A DNA stretch of 64,000 nt from Lachnospiraceae bacterium YSD2013 (GTDB taxonomy: Bacteria > Bacillota > Clostridia > Lachnospirales > Lachnospiraceae), in assembly GCA_900100895.1 (NCBI GenBank), contig FMTX01000006.1, positions 280,324 to 344,323 of the forward strand, read 5' to 3'. Shown here piece after piece: positions 25,330-35,309 of this stretch (the stretch's first letter is position 1; each line of letters opens with the position of its first letter). Under the pieces are notes generated by a model. That model was not told the DNA's origin, did no database searches, and was given only the letters and a program-made list of their open reading frames with translations. The position numbers and the translations under genes were made by a program.

Positions 25330-28127
25330 TATTCTTCACCTAACTTAAGAGCCTTTGTAACATTCATTCTAAAGAGGATAAATACAAGTACCAAAAGTAC
25401 CACAATCATTACGGTTGCAATTACTCCGTACAATCTGTACATATCGGAAGCTACTGTAATCAGTCTCATGGGAAGTGCCTGATTTTCTGACGAATATGCC
25501 TGCTGAAGTATCGGCACAAAAAGCTTGGATGTAAGCTTACCGATTCCGATACCCGCGAATATCGAAAGCACACCGGAGAATACCTGCTCGTTAAGGAGCA
25601 TATGGAATATCTCGCCCTTGTGAAAACCTGTAGCTCTCAATACACCGAATATAAGCTCTCGCTCTCTTATGGACATTACCCAGTAAATCAGATAACCGAC
25701 AGCACATAAAACGATAGTTACCACAAAGCCCATTGTCAGCACACCGTTAGTACCCTGCAAAAGCGGATCTCCCATGGTTGCCTTCAAATCAAGTTCGCGG
25801 TTCTCATATTTCTTAACGCTCAACTTCTGCTCATTAACCCAATTATACACATCCATGGCTGTAGCGTCATCTTTGAGCTGTATCCATACTTCGTAAGGGT
25901 ATGTGCCCCACTTCTTGGCAAGGTAGTCGTAATTGGCAACTATAAGGTAGTTTTCTTTGGAAAAGGCGGTTCCGTCAGGGTTAAGTCCGTTAGTCATCGG
26001 CGCATAACTCGGGAAATAGTCAAAGAAACCTACTATCTTACATGTAGCCGGCTTTTTCTTGGAATTACTGAAAATAATGGAGTCGCCGACATTATAACCC
26101 ATCTTAGTGTTGAAGTTTCTGGAAAGAAGTACACCGTCTTCAACAACCGCAAGGTCATTCAAATACTCATAATAGTGCTTCTCAAGAAATTCCTTGCTGA
26201 CCATGGTCTGTGCGCCGAATTCCTTGGTATTGATACCGAGAATCTGGGTAGAAATGGCATCGGTATTGCTGCCTACACGACCCTTTGGCTCGTTAAATAC
26301 TCTTGTATAGCTCTTAGCTGCTGTAAGCGTATTGTACTTGGAGTAATCAGGCACAATATAGTCGCCGGTATAAGAACCGTATCTGTCCGTAATCTCAGTC
26401 CATACTTCCTTGATAATAACGTCGGTTGCATCAAGATATTCGGTGTTCTCAACAGCATTGTCAAGAATCGTACGCGCTACCGTCGCATGATACATACCAA
26501 GCGAAATAGTCATAATAAGGAACAGCATAATCAGCTGCTGCTTACGTCCGTTCTTGATATTTTCCATGAACGAAACGTGGCTTGCAGGTCCCCACCACTT
26601 TTTACCGATCTTATAAACAAGCGATACAAGGTGAGGCTGAATACGTAAAAAGAACATGCCCGCACCCACTATAAACAGTGATGAACTGATATAAAGAAGC
26701 GGATCGAGACTTTCACCGGACATAACCGCACCGGAAAGGTCTTTCATATTCTTGTTAAAGCTGTAGAAGCCGTAAAGCGATACACCGAGAAGCAAAATAT
26801 CGATGAACAGCTTCTCCCACCAGCTCTTCTTTTTCAAAGCGTTACTCTGCTTTAAGTTAACGATTGTAACCTTGCTGTGTTTGAAGGAAGGAATCGTGAT
26901 GCTTAAGAGGCAGACAGCAATTGCTGCCAAAGCATAAATAAGCGACTCCTTGGTATATGAAACATTAAGTGACTGCGAAAAATCAAACTCAAGGAAGTTT
27001 CTGGTCGAGCCGAGTACCTTGGCAAACAAAGCACCGAGCGGCATACCTATAACAGCTCCCGTAAGTGTTAACACAAGTCCCTGATAGAAATAAAGTCTGA
27101 TAATCTGTCCGCTCGAACTACCACGGCTCTTGATAACCGAAATTTCGCTCTTCTCCATCTCGTACATCTGTCCCGAAATCATGAACAGGAATGCGGCAAG
27201 CATTGCGAGCACGGGAACCTGCAAGATAATAAGTGTAGCTGAAATTCTGGTAAGTTTCTTATTGTAATCGTCGAAAATCTTAACGTAAGGCGCATCCTTA
27301 AGAACGCTCTTAAACGGACTTTCTTCCATGTAATACTTGGTGTCGGCGTAGATTCTGTCTACATCCGTTGCCTTGACCGATTCGTAATCAAACATCGGTA
27401 CAATATAGCTGGTAATGGTATACTTGCCTACGTTATCGCCCATAAATGTGCTTCTGAACACATCCTCGCGACACAGAATGGTGTCGTTTAACTTTTCAGG
27501 CTTTATCTGCCAGAAATAGTTAAGCTCATCCGCCGAGTCATATACACCTTTAACATATACTCTGAGAGCTTTTCCGTCGGGAGCCTTTATGTCATCAAAA
27601 GTAAAGTATTCATTGACAAGCAATCCCTTATCTACCATACATGACTGGCTGATAAGTACTTCAATTGCTCCGTCTTCGGTCTTACCTGCTTCTGAGTACA
27701 ATTCGCCCGCAAGAAGCTTGATATGGTCTGTCATATCGCCTATAGCGGCAAGCTTAATTGATAAAGCCTTGGCATCGCCTCGACCCGTTTCGGAACTCAT
27801 GGGAGTTGAAGACAAAGAAAGCTCGCGGAATGTGTAGGTTTCTTTGACCTTTAAACGATCATAAAAACCCCCTGGAAATTCATCCATCTTCTTAAGTGTG
27901 GAACCGCCCTTTTCCTTTCTGGAAACTACGGTTGCACTGATCATGGTGGGCCATCTGCCTTCGGTAGATATATAGTTTTCGAATTCGTCATTAATCATTC
28001 TATTGTAAGCAGCCGCTCTGTAAATGGGGAAACTTACAACGGTGGCGGTAAGCAGGATGCATCCCAAAAGAAGGCATACATTCATCCACTTCTTATGCCA
28101 CATTTTTTCAAGCATTATTCCAAGCAT
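25329..28127 (-). CDS. FtsX/MacB-type ABC permease
   Basis: This 932-residue membrane protein has an N-terminal membrane helix (about 13-34), a large extracytoplasmic domain, and an FtsX core of helices from about 305 to 430. A second external region and a C-terminal FtsX core (about 815-925, ending ILFRMNVTKALKLGEE) follow. It is the duplicated permease type found in Gram-positive peptide or lipid exporters. It overlaps the upstream adaptor gene by 13 bases and the downstream ATPase by one. Confidence 0.88.
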   Translation of the reverse strand: MLGIMLEKMWHKKWMNVCLLLGCILLTATVVSFPIYRAAAYNRMINDEFENYISTEGRWPTMISATVVSRKEKGGSTLKKMDEFPGGFYDRLKVKETYTFRELSLSSTPMSSETGRGDAKALSIKLAAIGDMTDHIKLLAGELYSEAGKTEDGAIEVLISQSCMVDKGLLVNEYFTFDDIKAPDGKALRVYVKGVYDSADELNYFWQIKPEKLNDTILCREDVFRSTFMGDNVGKYTITSYIVPMFDYESVKATDVDRIYADTKYYMEESPFKSVLKDAPYVKIFDDYNKKLTRISATLIILQVPVLAMLAAFLFMISGQMYEMEKSEISVIKSRGSSSGQIIRLYFYQGLVLTLTGAVIGMPLGALFAKVLGSTRNFLEFDFSQSLNVSYTKESLIYALAAIAVCLLSITIPSFKHSKVTIVNLKQSNALKKKSWWEKLFIDILLLGVSLYGFYSFNKNMKDLSGAVMSGESLDPLLYISSSLFIVGAGMFFLRIQPHLVSLVYKIGKKWWGPASHVSFMENIKNGRKQQLIMLFLIMTISLGMYHATVARTILDNAVENTEYLDATDVIIKEVWTEITDRYGSYTGDYIVPDYSKYNTLTAAKSYTRVFNEPKGRVGSNTDAISTQILGINTKEFGAQTMVSKEFLEKHYYEYLNDLAVVEDGVLLSRNFNTKMGYNVGDSIIFSNSKKKPATCKIVGFFDYFPSYAPMTNGLNPDGTAFSKENYLIVANYDYLAKKWGTYPYEVWIQLKDDATAMDVYNWVNEQKLSVKKYENRELDLKATMGDPLLQGTNGVLTMGFVVTIVLCAVGYLIYWVMSIRERELIFGVLRATGFHKGEIFHMLLNEQVFSGVLSIFAGIGIGKLTSKLFVPILQQAYSSENQALPMRLITVASDMYRLYGVIATVMIVVLLVLVFILFRMNVTKALKLGEE

Positions 28128-30223
28128 ATCTTTGTTCCTTCCGAAAGCCCGTCTACAACCCAGTAATTAAAGTTATCGCTGCCACCGGCAATAAAGCTCT
28201 TGAGGGTAGGCTTATTATTTTCATCAAGTATGGTAACGTAGGTCACTCCGTTTTCAACCGTAACCGCGCTCTTGGGTATCAATACTACATTATCCATCGA
28301 ACGCACCTCTACAGACACATTAAAGTGACTTCTCATCCACCATCCGTCATAGCCTCTGTTGGATGCCGCCATCTTGGCAAAGTCTTCTTTGGAAACCTTG
28401 ATAAGATTGTAACCGGTATTGAGCGCTTGGCTTAATGCGCAGTTGGATACCATAACAACTTCACCTATAGCTTCCGCAGAATTACCGTCTTCGTCATCGT
28501 AAGTAATTGTTGCCGTATTACCGTATGTGATCTGGCCTGCTTTATCTTCTAATACAACATAGCAGTTGTTCTCATCTGCCAAAGTACATACTGTCTGGTC
28601 CTTCTGGAGGATATCTCCCTCTTCAAATGTATTAACAGAGGTAATGATGCCGGCGAAAGGCGCCTTAATAACGGTCTTGGCCGCATCGCTCTTCATGTCG
28701 CTTATTAATTCTTCGAGATCTTTGATGGTCTCATTCTTAATCTTAATAAGCTTTTCGTTCTTTTCTTTGTCTTTTTCAAGCTCTGCCAGATCTTCCTTGG
28801 CTCTTTGAAGCTTTCTCTCGTTGCGCTTTATATTGATGTCATCGCCTGCGACACGAATCTTGGCAAGCACCTGACCCTTTTCAACTCTTTCATAACGCTT
28901 AACGCACAGTTCGGTAATGTATGTCACACCATACTCCACTGTGTTGTTAATATACTCGTTCTTAGGATAGAATATGTATCCTGTTTCGTTAAACTGGACA
29001 CTGATCTTGCCCTTGGAAACCGCCTCGGTCTTGGGCTTTTCCTTGACCTTAAACTCAGATACTACCTTATCGCCTTCAGAGAGTCCTGATAATACTTCTG
29101 TGTAGAAACCGTTCTTAATACCGATTTTTATAGGTGTATATGAAGTCTTATCATCGCCTTCGTAAAGATATACAAACGCGCCGTCTGTATCAGACTTAAT
29201 GGCATCTGTCGGTATGCAAAGAGCACCTTCGCGTCTGTTGCTGACTACTACTACCGTTGCAAAATCACCGGCCTTAACAGTTCCGCTATCGTCCTTTATC
29301 AGGAAAGTTGAGTAGCTGTTACTCGTCTCCGTTGTAGTCGTGGCTCCCGTCTCCGAAGCTTCCGGTTCGACATACTCAACTTCGTATTTCTCTCCGTTTA
29401 TAACCGCATAATACTCGACAGCGCGCTTAATATCGCTCTTGTAAACCATATCGCATCTGATTCTTAAATCGGAAAAATCTCCTGTTGCGGCAACAGATAC
29501 ATCCTTGTTAATGTAATTGCCCCAATCATACACTCCGATTGCCACTACCGTTCCGCTTTCTTTGGCATTGGCAAGAACGTTCTTGCGCTCGGTATTAAGC
29601 TGCTTTAAACAAAGATTATCGTAATCTCTGTCAAGCTCATAAAGCTCCTTGGTTTCCTTGGCTTTCTCCTGACGTTTCTGAACTTCAGCGACCGACCTGG
29701 CAAGAAGGCCTTTATACTTGGTATATTCACCGGAAGTCTCATAAGCCTTTCTCTCGTCTCCGGTCATGGCTTCAATATTCTTAACTATTTGCTCATAGTA
29801 ACCGATAGAACCCTCTGTTTCGTAGTAAGTCTTATCGTAAATATCCTGAATGGCTTCCTGATAAGCCTCATCGTTGGCCGCGATTTTTTCCTTGAGTGCT
29901 TTAATTTTCTTATCTATTTCCTCTGTGGAAGCATAGATAACAGTGTCCCCCTTGCCCGCCTGATTGCCGGGAAGAATTCCGTATTTTTCAAATTTCTGAT
30001 TGGTGGAAAAAGCAATCTCAGTGACTCTCGGTACAACCTTGCCACCATAGGTCTTGTATGCTACAAGATCCTGTCTTGAGGCTACTGCATAATTGGCCGT
30101 CACGCCTACCGGCTCGACGAGTTCTATTCCTTCAGTTTCGTCCTTTTTATCCCCACAGCCTGCCAACGTCTGAAGAACAAGCGTCATTATAAGCAATGCT
30201 ATAACTGATTTCTTAATTCTCAT
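28115..30223 (-). CDS. Lipoprotein HlyD/MacA-like membrane-fusion adaptor, large form
   Basis: The signal peptide ends in a lipobox LAGC (Cys23), so the 702-residue protein is anchored outside the membrane. It appears to contain two adaptor units in tandem. Each has a coiled-coil hairpin (about 85-190 and 455-515) flanked by lipoyl-like segments (VTEIAFSTNQ, KAPFAGIITSVNTFEEGDIL) and a C-terminal VPTDAIKSD or IPKSAVTVENG segment. Adaptors of this type work with MacB-like permeases. It overlaps the other adaptor by 4 bases (ATGA). The doubled structure is uncommon. Confidence 0.82.
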   Translation of the reverse strand: MRIKKSVIALLIMTLVLQTLAGCGDKKDETEGIELVEPVGVTANYAVASRQDLVAYKTYGGKVVPRVTEIAFSTNQKFEKYGILPGNQAGKGDTVIYASTEEIDKKIKALKEKIAANDEAYQEAIQDIYDKTYYETEGSIGYYEQIVKNIEAMTGDERKAYETSGEYTKYKGLLARSVAEVQKRQEKAKETKELYELDRDYDNLCLKQLNTERKNVLANAKESGTVVAIGVYDWGNYINKDVSVAATGDFSDLRIRCDMVYKSDIKRAVEYYAVINGEKYEVEYVEPEASETGATTTTETSNSYSTFLIKDDSGTVKAGDFATVVVVSNRREGALCIPTDAIKSDTDGAFVYLYEGDDKTSYTPIKIGIKNGFYTEVLSGLSEGDKVVSEFKVKEKPKTEAVSKGKISVQFNETGYIFYPKNEYINNTVEYGVTYITELCVKRYERVEKGQVLAKIRVAGDDINIKRNERKLQRAKEDLAELEKDKEKNEKLIKIKNETIKDLEELISDMKSDAAKTVIKAPFAGIITSVNTFEEGDILQKDQTVCTLADENNCYVVLEDKAGQITYGNTATITYDDEDGNSAEAIGEVVMVSNCALSQALNTGYNLIKVSKEDFAKMAASNRGYDGWWMRSHFNVSVEVRSMDNVVLIPKSAVTVENGVTYVTILDENNKPTLKSFIAGGSDNFNYWVVDGLSEGTKICLE

Positions 30224-31302
30224 TTCTTTAATACCTTTTCTCCTTCGGTAAGACCGCTAAGGACTTCAACCCTTTCATCGCCCATAAGTCCGACCTCAAT
30301 GTATCGAATTTCTCTGACGTTCTCATCAGATAACGTATAAACAAATGCCTTATCGCCCGCTAAATGAACCGTGTCTTTAGGAACAGACAAAACGTTTTCT
30401 TTCTTGGCAATTTCAACGGAAATGGTACCCATAACACCCATTTCTATCTCCGAATTATCCGGGCCATCGTATATGCTGAAAAGCATCTGATCGTCCCACT
30501 CATTCATGTTGTAAGGCATTACAAGGTAATCACCTGCGGCGTTAGAATAAATTATCTTCATATCCACCGCAGTTCCTTCCTTGAAAAGATCCTTGTATTC
30601 CATAGCGGTAGATGAGAAAAGACAGTTCGTATCGTCAACTATTGTCATTATCACAGTACCGGCCTTGGATGTGGAACCTTCAAGATTCTGCTTAAGCTTA
30701 TAAACCTTACCGTCCATCTTGGCATAAAGTCTGCTTGCGCGAAGTTCTTTCTGCTTTTTGGAAAGTTCCTGTCTGTCAAATTCAAGAGAGTCATTAATCA
30801 GTTCTCTCTCTCTGGCATATGACTTCTGAATTTCGGCAACATCTTCCTTGGCCTTTTCGTCGGTATCATACATGCTGCCTACTCTTGCCACCCATCTGTC
30901 CTGAATCGCAAGTTGTTCATTGGTCTCCGAATATCCCAGCAAAAGTTCATTTCTCTTAATCTTGTATGTCAGTTCATCGATGGATTTTTGCAGGGAATCG
31001 GAGGAAAGCTCGCATAAAAGCGTACCCTTCTTAACTTTCTCTCCTTCCTTGACATAAACCTTATCCACGTATTTGCCGGTTTGGTCAAAAGAAACCTCTT
31101 GGGAATTGGTCTGAACGTAAGTACAATCAATCTTACCATTCTGCACAACATCGTCATATGTAACAGGTATAAGATTAAAAGACATTACATCATCTTCCGA
31201 ATCGACTATTACGAGAGGAACCTCTTCTTCTTTAGTACATGCAGACAATGCCAGGGTCGATGCGACAAGCAATACTGCACATAATTTAAAACGTTTTTTC
31301 AT
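30220..31302 (-). CDS. Lipoprotein HlyD/MacA-like membrane-fusion adaptor, short form
   Basis: About 360 residues from MKKRFKLCAVL, with lipobox LSAC (Cys22). It has an HlyD architecture: beta segment VSFDQTGKYVDKVYVKEGEK, a coiled-coil hairpin (about 110-210), then a beta-barrel and a C-terminal VLSGLTEGEKVLKK. The start at 31302 has GGAG 8 bases upstream; the frame extends 7 codons further. It is the first gene of the five-gene exporter operon (adaptor, adaptor, permease, ATPase, ATPase). Confidence 0.85.
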   Translation of the reverse strand: MKKRFKLCAVLLVASTLALSACTKEEEVPLVIVDSEDDVMSFNLIPVTYDDVVQNGKIDCTYVQTNSQEVSFDQTGKYVDKVYVKEGEKVKKGTLLCELSSDSLQKSIDELTYKIKRNELLLGYSETNEQLAIQDRWVARVGSMYDTDEKAKEDVAEIQKSYARERELINDSLEFDRQELSKKQKELRASRLYAKMDGKVYKLKQNLEGSTSKAGTVIMTIVDDTNCLFSSTAMEYKDLFKEGTAVDMKIIYSNAAGDYLVMPYNMNEWDDQMLFSIYDGPDNSEIEMGVMGTISVEIAKKENVLSVPKDTVHLAGDKAFVYTLSDENVREIRYIEVGLMGDERVEVLSGLTEGEKVLKK

Positions 31303-31726
31303 AGTAAATCTCCAATATTTCAAGCTACAAAAGACATTGTACTTTATGGTAATGCATAATTCCTATTACTTTTTGCTTTTTTTAAGCAAAATTGTGCTAA
31401 ATTAACCAAAAACCACGTGTTATATATTAAAGAAATATGCATAAGAATTTGCGAAGAATAATTTCTTATACAAAATACAGTTTCCTAATGTTCTTTACTA
31501 TGTTTAATATAATTGTATCAATGGTAAAACGGTTTTCTTGGATGCATGATCCGTCATTTTAAAAAGCGTAATCATCGGATTTTCTTAATGATGAAATCCG
31601 AGATTGTATGCGGTCGCCAAATGTCTTATTGTGCAAGCACATCAGCCGCTTGGCTCGTCGCTTAACAAAAAAAGGACGATGCCCGGAAAACATCGTCCTT
31701 TAGTATTATTTAGTTAAACCAATATC
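31303..31726. other. 424-base intergenic region: terminator, palindrome, exporter-operon leader
   Basis: No coding signal is seen. It contains the strong terminator of the binding-protein gene (31671-31701), an 8-bp palindrome (TCGGATTT 31575-31582, AAATCCGA 31594-31601), and a small TTGCTT/AAGCAA dyad near 31373-31389. Very AT-rich sequence closer to 31303 presumably holds the exporter promoter, although no convincing -35/-10 pair was found. The stretch 31560-31660 is less AT-rich than its surroundings and may be a dispersed element. Confidence 0.5.
31671..31701 (-). terminator. Strong terminator after the sugar-binding lipoprotein gene
   Basis: A perfect 11-bp stem (AAAGGACGATG 31671-31681, CATCGTCCTTT 31691-31701) with a 9-base loop is followed on the minus strand by eight T. 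It ends the nine-gene transporter array. Confidence 0.92.
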
Positions 31727-33193
31727 TTACTGGTTAGCTTCGTCGATGTACTGCTTGTACATGTCGCGGCATCCATCTAAGATTTCAGAAACAGGACCCA
31801 TATCAGGACCAAATTTCCACTGGAAAGGAGCTCCCATATCAAGGCCAGGGATAACTGCTTCTAACTGAACTTCAGAGTTCTTAGACATAAGCGGAATAGT
31901 TTCCTCACATGCTCTCTGGTCGAAGTTACCGGTACGTGTGGTATTTACGTAAGGGTTGTAATCTTCATAACCGGGAACAAGCTCGTTGTAAAGGCTGTAT
32001 GCAAATGCACACTTCCAAGCTCTGTCAGGATCGTAGCAAGCAGGGATAATGCAAACGTTATCCTGTGCGGTCTGAACAAGCTTACCCTTAGGTCCCTTCG
32101 GGAACATTACGAAGCCAAGACCATCTTCTGTCTCAGGCTGCTCGTAGAAGAGGTTACCGGGAGCTGCACAGTACTGCTGATCGCATACGAATGCGCATCC
32201 GCCGTTCTGGAACTGTCCCTGATAGTAATCCCATGCAGTATTTCCTTCATCGTCTACAGGACCATTCCAGTCATACTTAGAGAAGATATCACGAACCCAT
32301 TCAAGAGCTTCAAGAGTTTCAGGAGATTCGAATTCGTAGGTGTACTTGCCGTTTGCATCCTGGCCAACGTACTTACCGCCGTTAGAGAATACAGCTGCTG
32401 TAACCATAACGCCTTCGTTAACACCAAGACCCCAGATATCGATGGTACCATCGTTATCGGTATCCTGCTGAACCTTTTCAAGGATCTCTTCGAATGCTGC
32501 CCATGTCCAGGTATCATTCTTCTGCATATCGTAAATAGAATCGGGATCAACACCGGCTTCTCTTAAGATCTTCTTGTTGAAGTATAAACCGGTTCTGGGC
32601 TCTGCCCAACCTGCACGGAATGCATAGATACCGCCATTAACGGTATAAAGCTTGTGAACGCCGTTAGCCCACTTAGCTTCAGAGAAGTCAAGGCAATCAA
32701 GAGTAGAAAGGTCATAAACAAGACCATTGTCGATTGCTGAAAGAAGTGTGCCATCACCTGAGTGAAGGGTGAATACGTAGTTCTTGTCGTCGCCGCCTGC
32801 TGTAGCGTAATCAACGAAGTCCTGAGCTACTGTTCCCCAGTCACCGATGGTTTCTGCGTGGATTTTGAAGTTGTAAGTTTCCTGGATCCAATCCTGGTAA
32901 GCGTACTGAGCTTCTTCGTACTCAGTCTTAGCTTCCTGTCTCTCAGGATTTGAGAACCAGTCACGAATAATAATTTCAACACCGCCAAGATCGTAGGTGT
33001 TGCCGTTAGCGTCCTTTAATACGGTATAAGGGCTAACTTCTTCTTCAACGGATGCTGATACTTCAGGCTCGGTTGAAGCGGGTGCTGCAGACTCGGAAAC
33101 AGAAGCGGGTGCCTTTTCACAAGCTGCAAAGCTCATGGTCATAGCGGCTGCCATAGAAGCTGCTAAAACCTTCTTTGCCATAGGCTTTCTCAT
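31727..33193 (-). CDS. Sugar ABC transporter substrate-binding lipoprotein
   Basis: This 488-residue family-1 type binding protein has a signal peptide ending FAAC (Cys25) and a Ser/Ala/Glu-rich linker. The body has the usual cues for CUT1 sugar binding proteins (LYFNKKILREAGVDPDS, DTWTWAAFEEILEKV, a late DPDRAWKCAFAYSLYNE). An AGGAGG ribosome site supports the start. It follows its two permeases by 162 bases and has its own predicted promoter (33213-33241), which would allow higher expression than the permeases. The substrate is unknown; xylo- or arabinoxylo-oligosaccharides are likely by context. Confidence 0.9.
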   Translation of the reverse strand: MRKPMAKKVLAASMAAAMTMSFAACEKAPASVSESAAPASTEPEVSASVEEEVSPYTVLKDANGNTYDLGGVEIIIRDWFSNPERQEAKTEYEEAQYAYQDWIQETYNFKIHAETIGDWGTVAQDFVDYATAGGDDKNYVFTLHSGDGTLLSAIDNGLVYDLSTLDCLDFSEAKWANGVHKLYTVNGGIYAFRAGWAEPRTGLYFNKKILREAGVDPDSIYDMQKNDTWTWAAFEEILEKVQQDTDNDGTIDIWGLGVNEGVMVTAAVFSNGGKYVGQDANGKYTYEFESPETLEALEWVRDIFSKYDWNGPVDDEGNTAWDYYQGQFQNGGCAFVCDQQYCAAPGNLFYEQPETEDGLGFVMFPKGPKGKLVQTAQDNVCIIPACYDPDRAWKCAFAYSLYNELVPGYEDYNPYVNTTRTGNFDQRACEETIPLMSKNSEVQLEAVIPGLDMGAPFQWKFGPDMGPVSEILDGCRDMYKQYIDEANQ

Positions 33194-33212
33194 AGTATTT
33201 TTCCTCCTATTA

Positions 33213-33241
33213 TCTATATACTATAGCATCAATGTTGACAA
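33213..33241 (-). promoter_or_regulatory. Predicted internal promoter of the binding-lipoprotein gene
   Basis: On the minus strand TTGTCA (33241-33236) and TATAGA (33218-33213) are 17 bases apart, about 20 bases upstream of the ATG and directly before the AGGAGG site. It would drive extra transcription of the binding protein. Confidence 0.5.
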
Positions 33242-33355
33242 TTAAACTCTTCCGGGAGTGCCAACGTCAATGCATAATACATACAAACTTAAACGATTAC
33301 CTAATCATTTTACTACATACTGGATAAATATGGAAGCCAAAAAACGATTTTTTTG

Positions 33356-34372
33356 TTACATTTTTATACCGGTACTTGAGATACTTTCTACAAACGCTCT
33401 CTGTGCAAAGAGATATACCACAAGTATAGGGAAAACAATCATCAGAGTACCTGTTGCAAGTATCGCGTTGGAGTACTGAGTGGATACACCGACCTGCGCA
33501 TTGGCGCCACCGCCCATTTCTCTGGCAACGTACACACTCAAACTATCCACAAGTCTTGATAATTCTGTACTTATCAAGATATTGTTACCAAGGAAAAGCT
33601 TGGAGTAGAAACCGTCTGTCCACTGCCATACAAGTGAGAAAAGGAAGCATGACGTAATAATAGGCTTAGCTTCGGGAAGCATGATACGTACGAAGGTCTT
33701 CATCATACCGCAACCGTCTACATAAGCAGCCTCTTCAAGGTCGATAGGAATATTTCTGAAGAACTGTCTTACAAGGTAAATATATAAGCCGTTCTTAAGT
33801 CCACAGCAAGTGAAACACATCATGAAATAAGGAATGGCACTGCCTCGAAGGTTAATGCCCTGTCCCTTGATAAGCTTAACGATACCAAGGAAATCCCACA
33901 TGTTAAAGTGAAGATAAAGTGAGCTTGAAAATGCCTGCGGAGGAATGATAATCATCGCAAGTACGAATGCAAACCACATCTTCTTAAGAGGGAATTTAAA
34001 TCGTGCAAATCCGTAACCAACTATTGTACACATTGCAGTCTGTATAATCGAAAGTGCCAATGAGAATATGATTGAGTTCTTAAGGCCTACACCATATTTC
34101 ATGATTTTGGCTGCAAGCTGATAGTTCTCACCCGTGAAATGAAGGGGAACCGATACAACTATAGGATTGTATAAATCTTCCTGCTTCATGAAGCTTACCG
34201 AAATCTTATTAAACAAAGGAATAAGAATCAGGAAGCAAAGTCCGAATAAAAGGATGAATCTGCAAAACTTTACCAATACATTGGTAACATCTTTTCTAAA
34301 GAGGTATCCGCCGGACTTTTTATTTCTGTCCCAGTAGGTACTGTATTTTTGAACTTTTACTTTTTTAGTCAT
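33356..34372 (-). CDS. Sugar ABC transporter permease, MalG type
   Basis: A 338-residue inner-membrane permease with about six helices and the MalG-type EAA loop EEAAYVDGCGMMKTFVRIML followed by P. It overlaps the MalF-type gene by 8 bases. It partners with that permease and the binding lipoprotein downstream. No ATPase is encoded in the array, so a shared MsmK-type ATPase elsewhere is expected. Confidence 0.9.
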   Translation of the reverse strand: MTKKVKVQKYSTYWDRNKKSGGYLFRKDVTNVLVKFCRFILLFGLCFLILIPLFNKISVSFMKQEDLYNPIVVSVPLHFTGENYQLAAKIMKYGVGLKNSIIFSLALSIIQTAMCTIVGYGFARFKFPLKKMWFAFVLAMIIIPPQAFSSSLYLHFNMWDFLGIVKLIKGQGINLRGSAIPYFMMCFTCCGLKNGLYIYLVRQFFRNIPIDLEEAAYVDGCGMMKTFVRIMLPEAKPIITSCFLFSLVWQWTDGFYSKLFLGNNILISTELSRLVDSLSVYVAREMGGGANAQVGVSTQYSNAILATGTLMIVFPILVVYLFAQRAFVESISSTGIKM

Positions 34373-35273
34373 AGTAGTAAACCCCCTTAGAAATGAAGAA
34401 GGATGTAATTCCTATAAATGCCGTAACTATTACGAAGTATGCCCAGGCCATCGCTGAAGACAGACCATAGTTAAGCTGAACGGTAAGTACCGTCTGTATC
34501 TTATCCATAACGTCATTGTCAGATCTCATACTATAGTCAACAACGGTATAAATCCAGTTTACTAAGAAGATTGAACTGATCATGGGGAATGTAATCTTCC
34601 AAAGGCTCTCCCACTTAGTACATCCCTCAATATCAGCAGCCTCATACATACTGCTTGAGATTGTCTGAAGTCCTGACAGGAAGATGATAATCTGAATACC
34701 TGATGCAATGGCAATATCATAGATATTGGCAATTATTTCAAATACCCACTCATATGCTCTGACACCGACACCTGCAGTTCTCAATACATCCTGTAAGCTT
34801 GCGGTAATATCAATGTTAGATACCGAAGCATCAACTGTTGTCGCTATAGTAGCCATAAGGGAGTTATTTTCTTCGAGTCCCAAAATAACACCTGATGAAA
34901 TAATAACCGGAAGGAAGAACACGGCTCTTACAAGAGCACGGCCTCTAAACTCCTGATTAAGAATCAATGCAACAAAGAAACTGAAGACGATGATACCGAA
35001 TGAATAAAGAACCATCTGTCCGAGTGTCTCTCCAAGCATTCTCATATAATCGGGGTCGGTACGGAACGCATCGTAATAGTTCTTGAGTCCGATCCACTCC
35101 ATTTCAACCGAGCCGGCGCCGAGTTTAACATTGCTAAAGCTCATGTATAATGACTGAAACATAGGCTTGAGCATAAAAAGCAGGAAACCGAGTATAAAAG
35201 GAAGTATGAACAGATAACCCGCTATCGCTTTTCTCTTCTGAAGACCCGCTAATTTGTTTTTTTGTTTCTTCAT
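34365..35273 (-). CDS. Sugar ABC transporter permease, MalF type
   Basis: A 302-residue permease with a lysine-rich N-terminus, a first helix (IAGYLFILPFILGFLLFML) and the EAA loop YEAADIEGCTKWESLWKITF. Spacing to the DUF5696 gene is 36 bases. It has the standard length for this family and pairs with the MalG-type protein. Confidence 0.9.
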   Translation of the reverse strand: MKKQKNKLAGLQKRKAIAGYLFILPFILGFLLFMLKPMFQSLYMSFSNVKLGAGSVEMEWIGLKNYYDAFRTDPDYMRMLGETLGQMVLYSFGIIVFSFFVALILNQEFRGRALVRAVFFLPVIISSGVILGLEENNSLMATIATTVDASVSNIDITASLQDVLRTAGVGVRAYEWVFEIIANIYDIAIASGIQIIIFLSGLQTISSSMYEAADIEGCTKWESLWKITFPMISSIFLVNWIYTVVDYSMRSDNDVMDKIQTVLTVQLNYGLSSAMAWAYFVIVTAFIGITSFFISKGVYYYD

Positions 35274-35309
35274 AATAAAAACTTACCTCTCACAAATTTG
35301 GTATATCTA

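Noticed and set aside
31373..31397. A further copy of the TTGC/TCA/TTGC element upstream of the exporter operon
   Set aside because: TTGC and GTGC are 21 bases apart, but the central TCA is missing and the region is a small TTGCTT/AAGCAA dyad in AT-rich DNA, so this is likely chance.
34365..34372. Frameshift between the two permease genes
   Set aside because: The 8-base overlap joins two full-length, separate permeases of normal size, so it is translational coupling.
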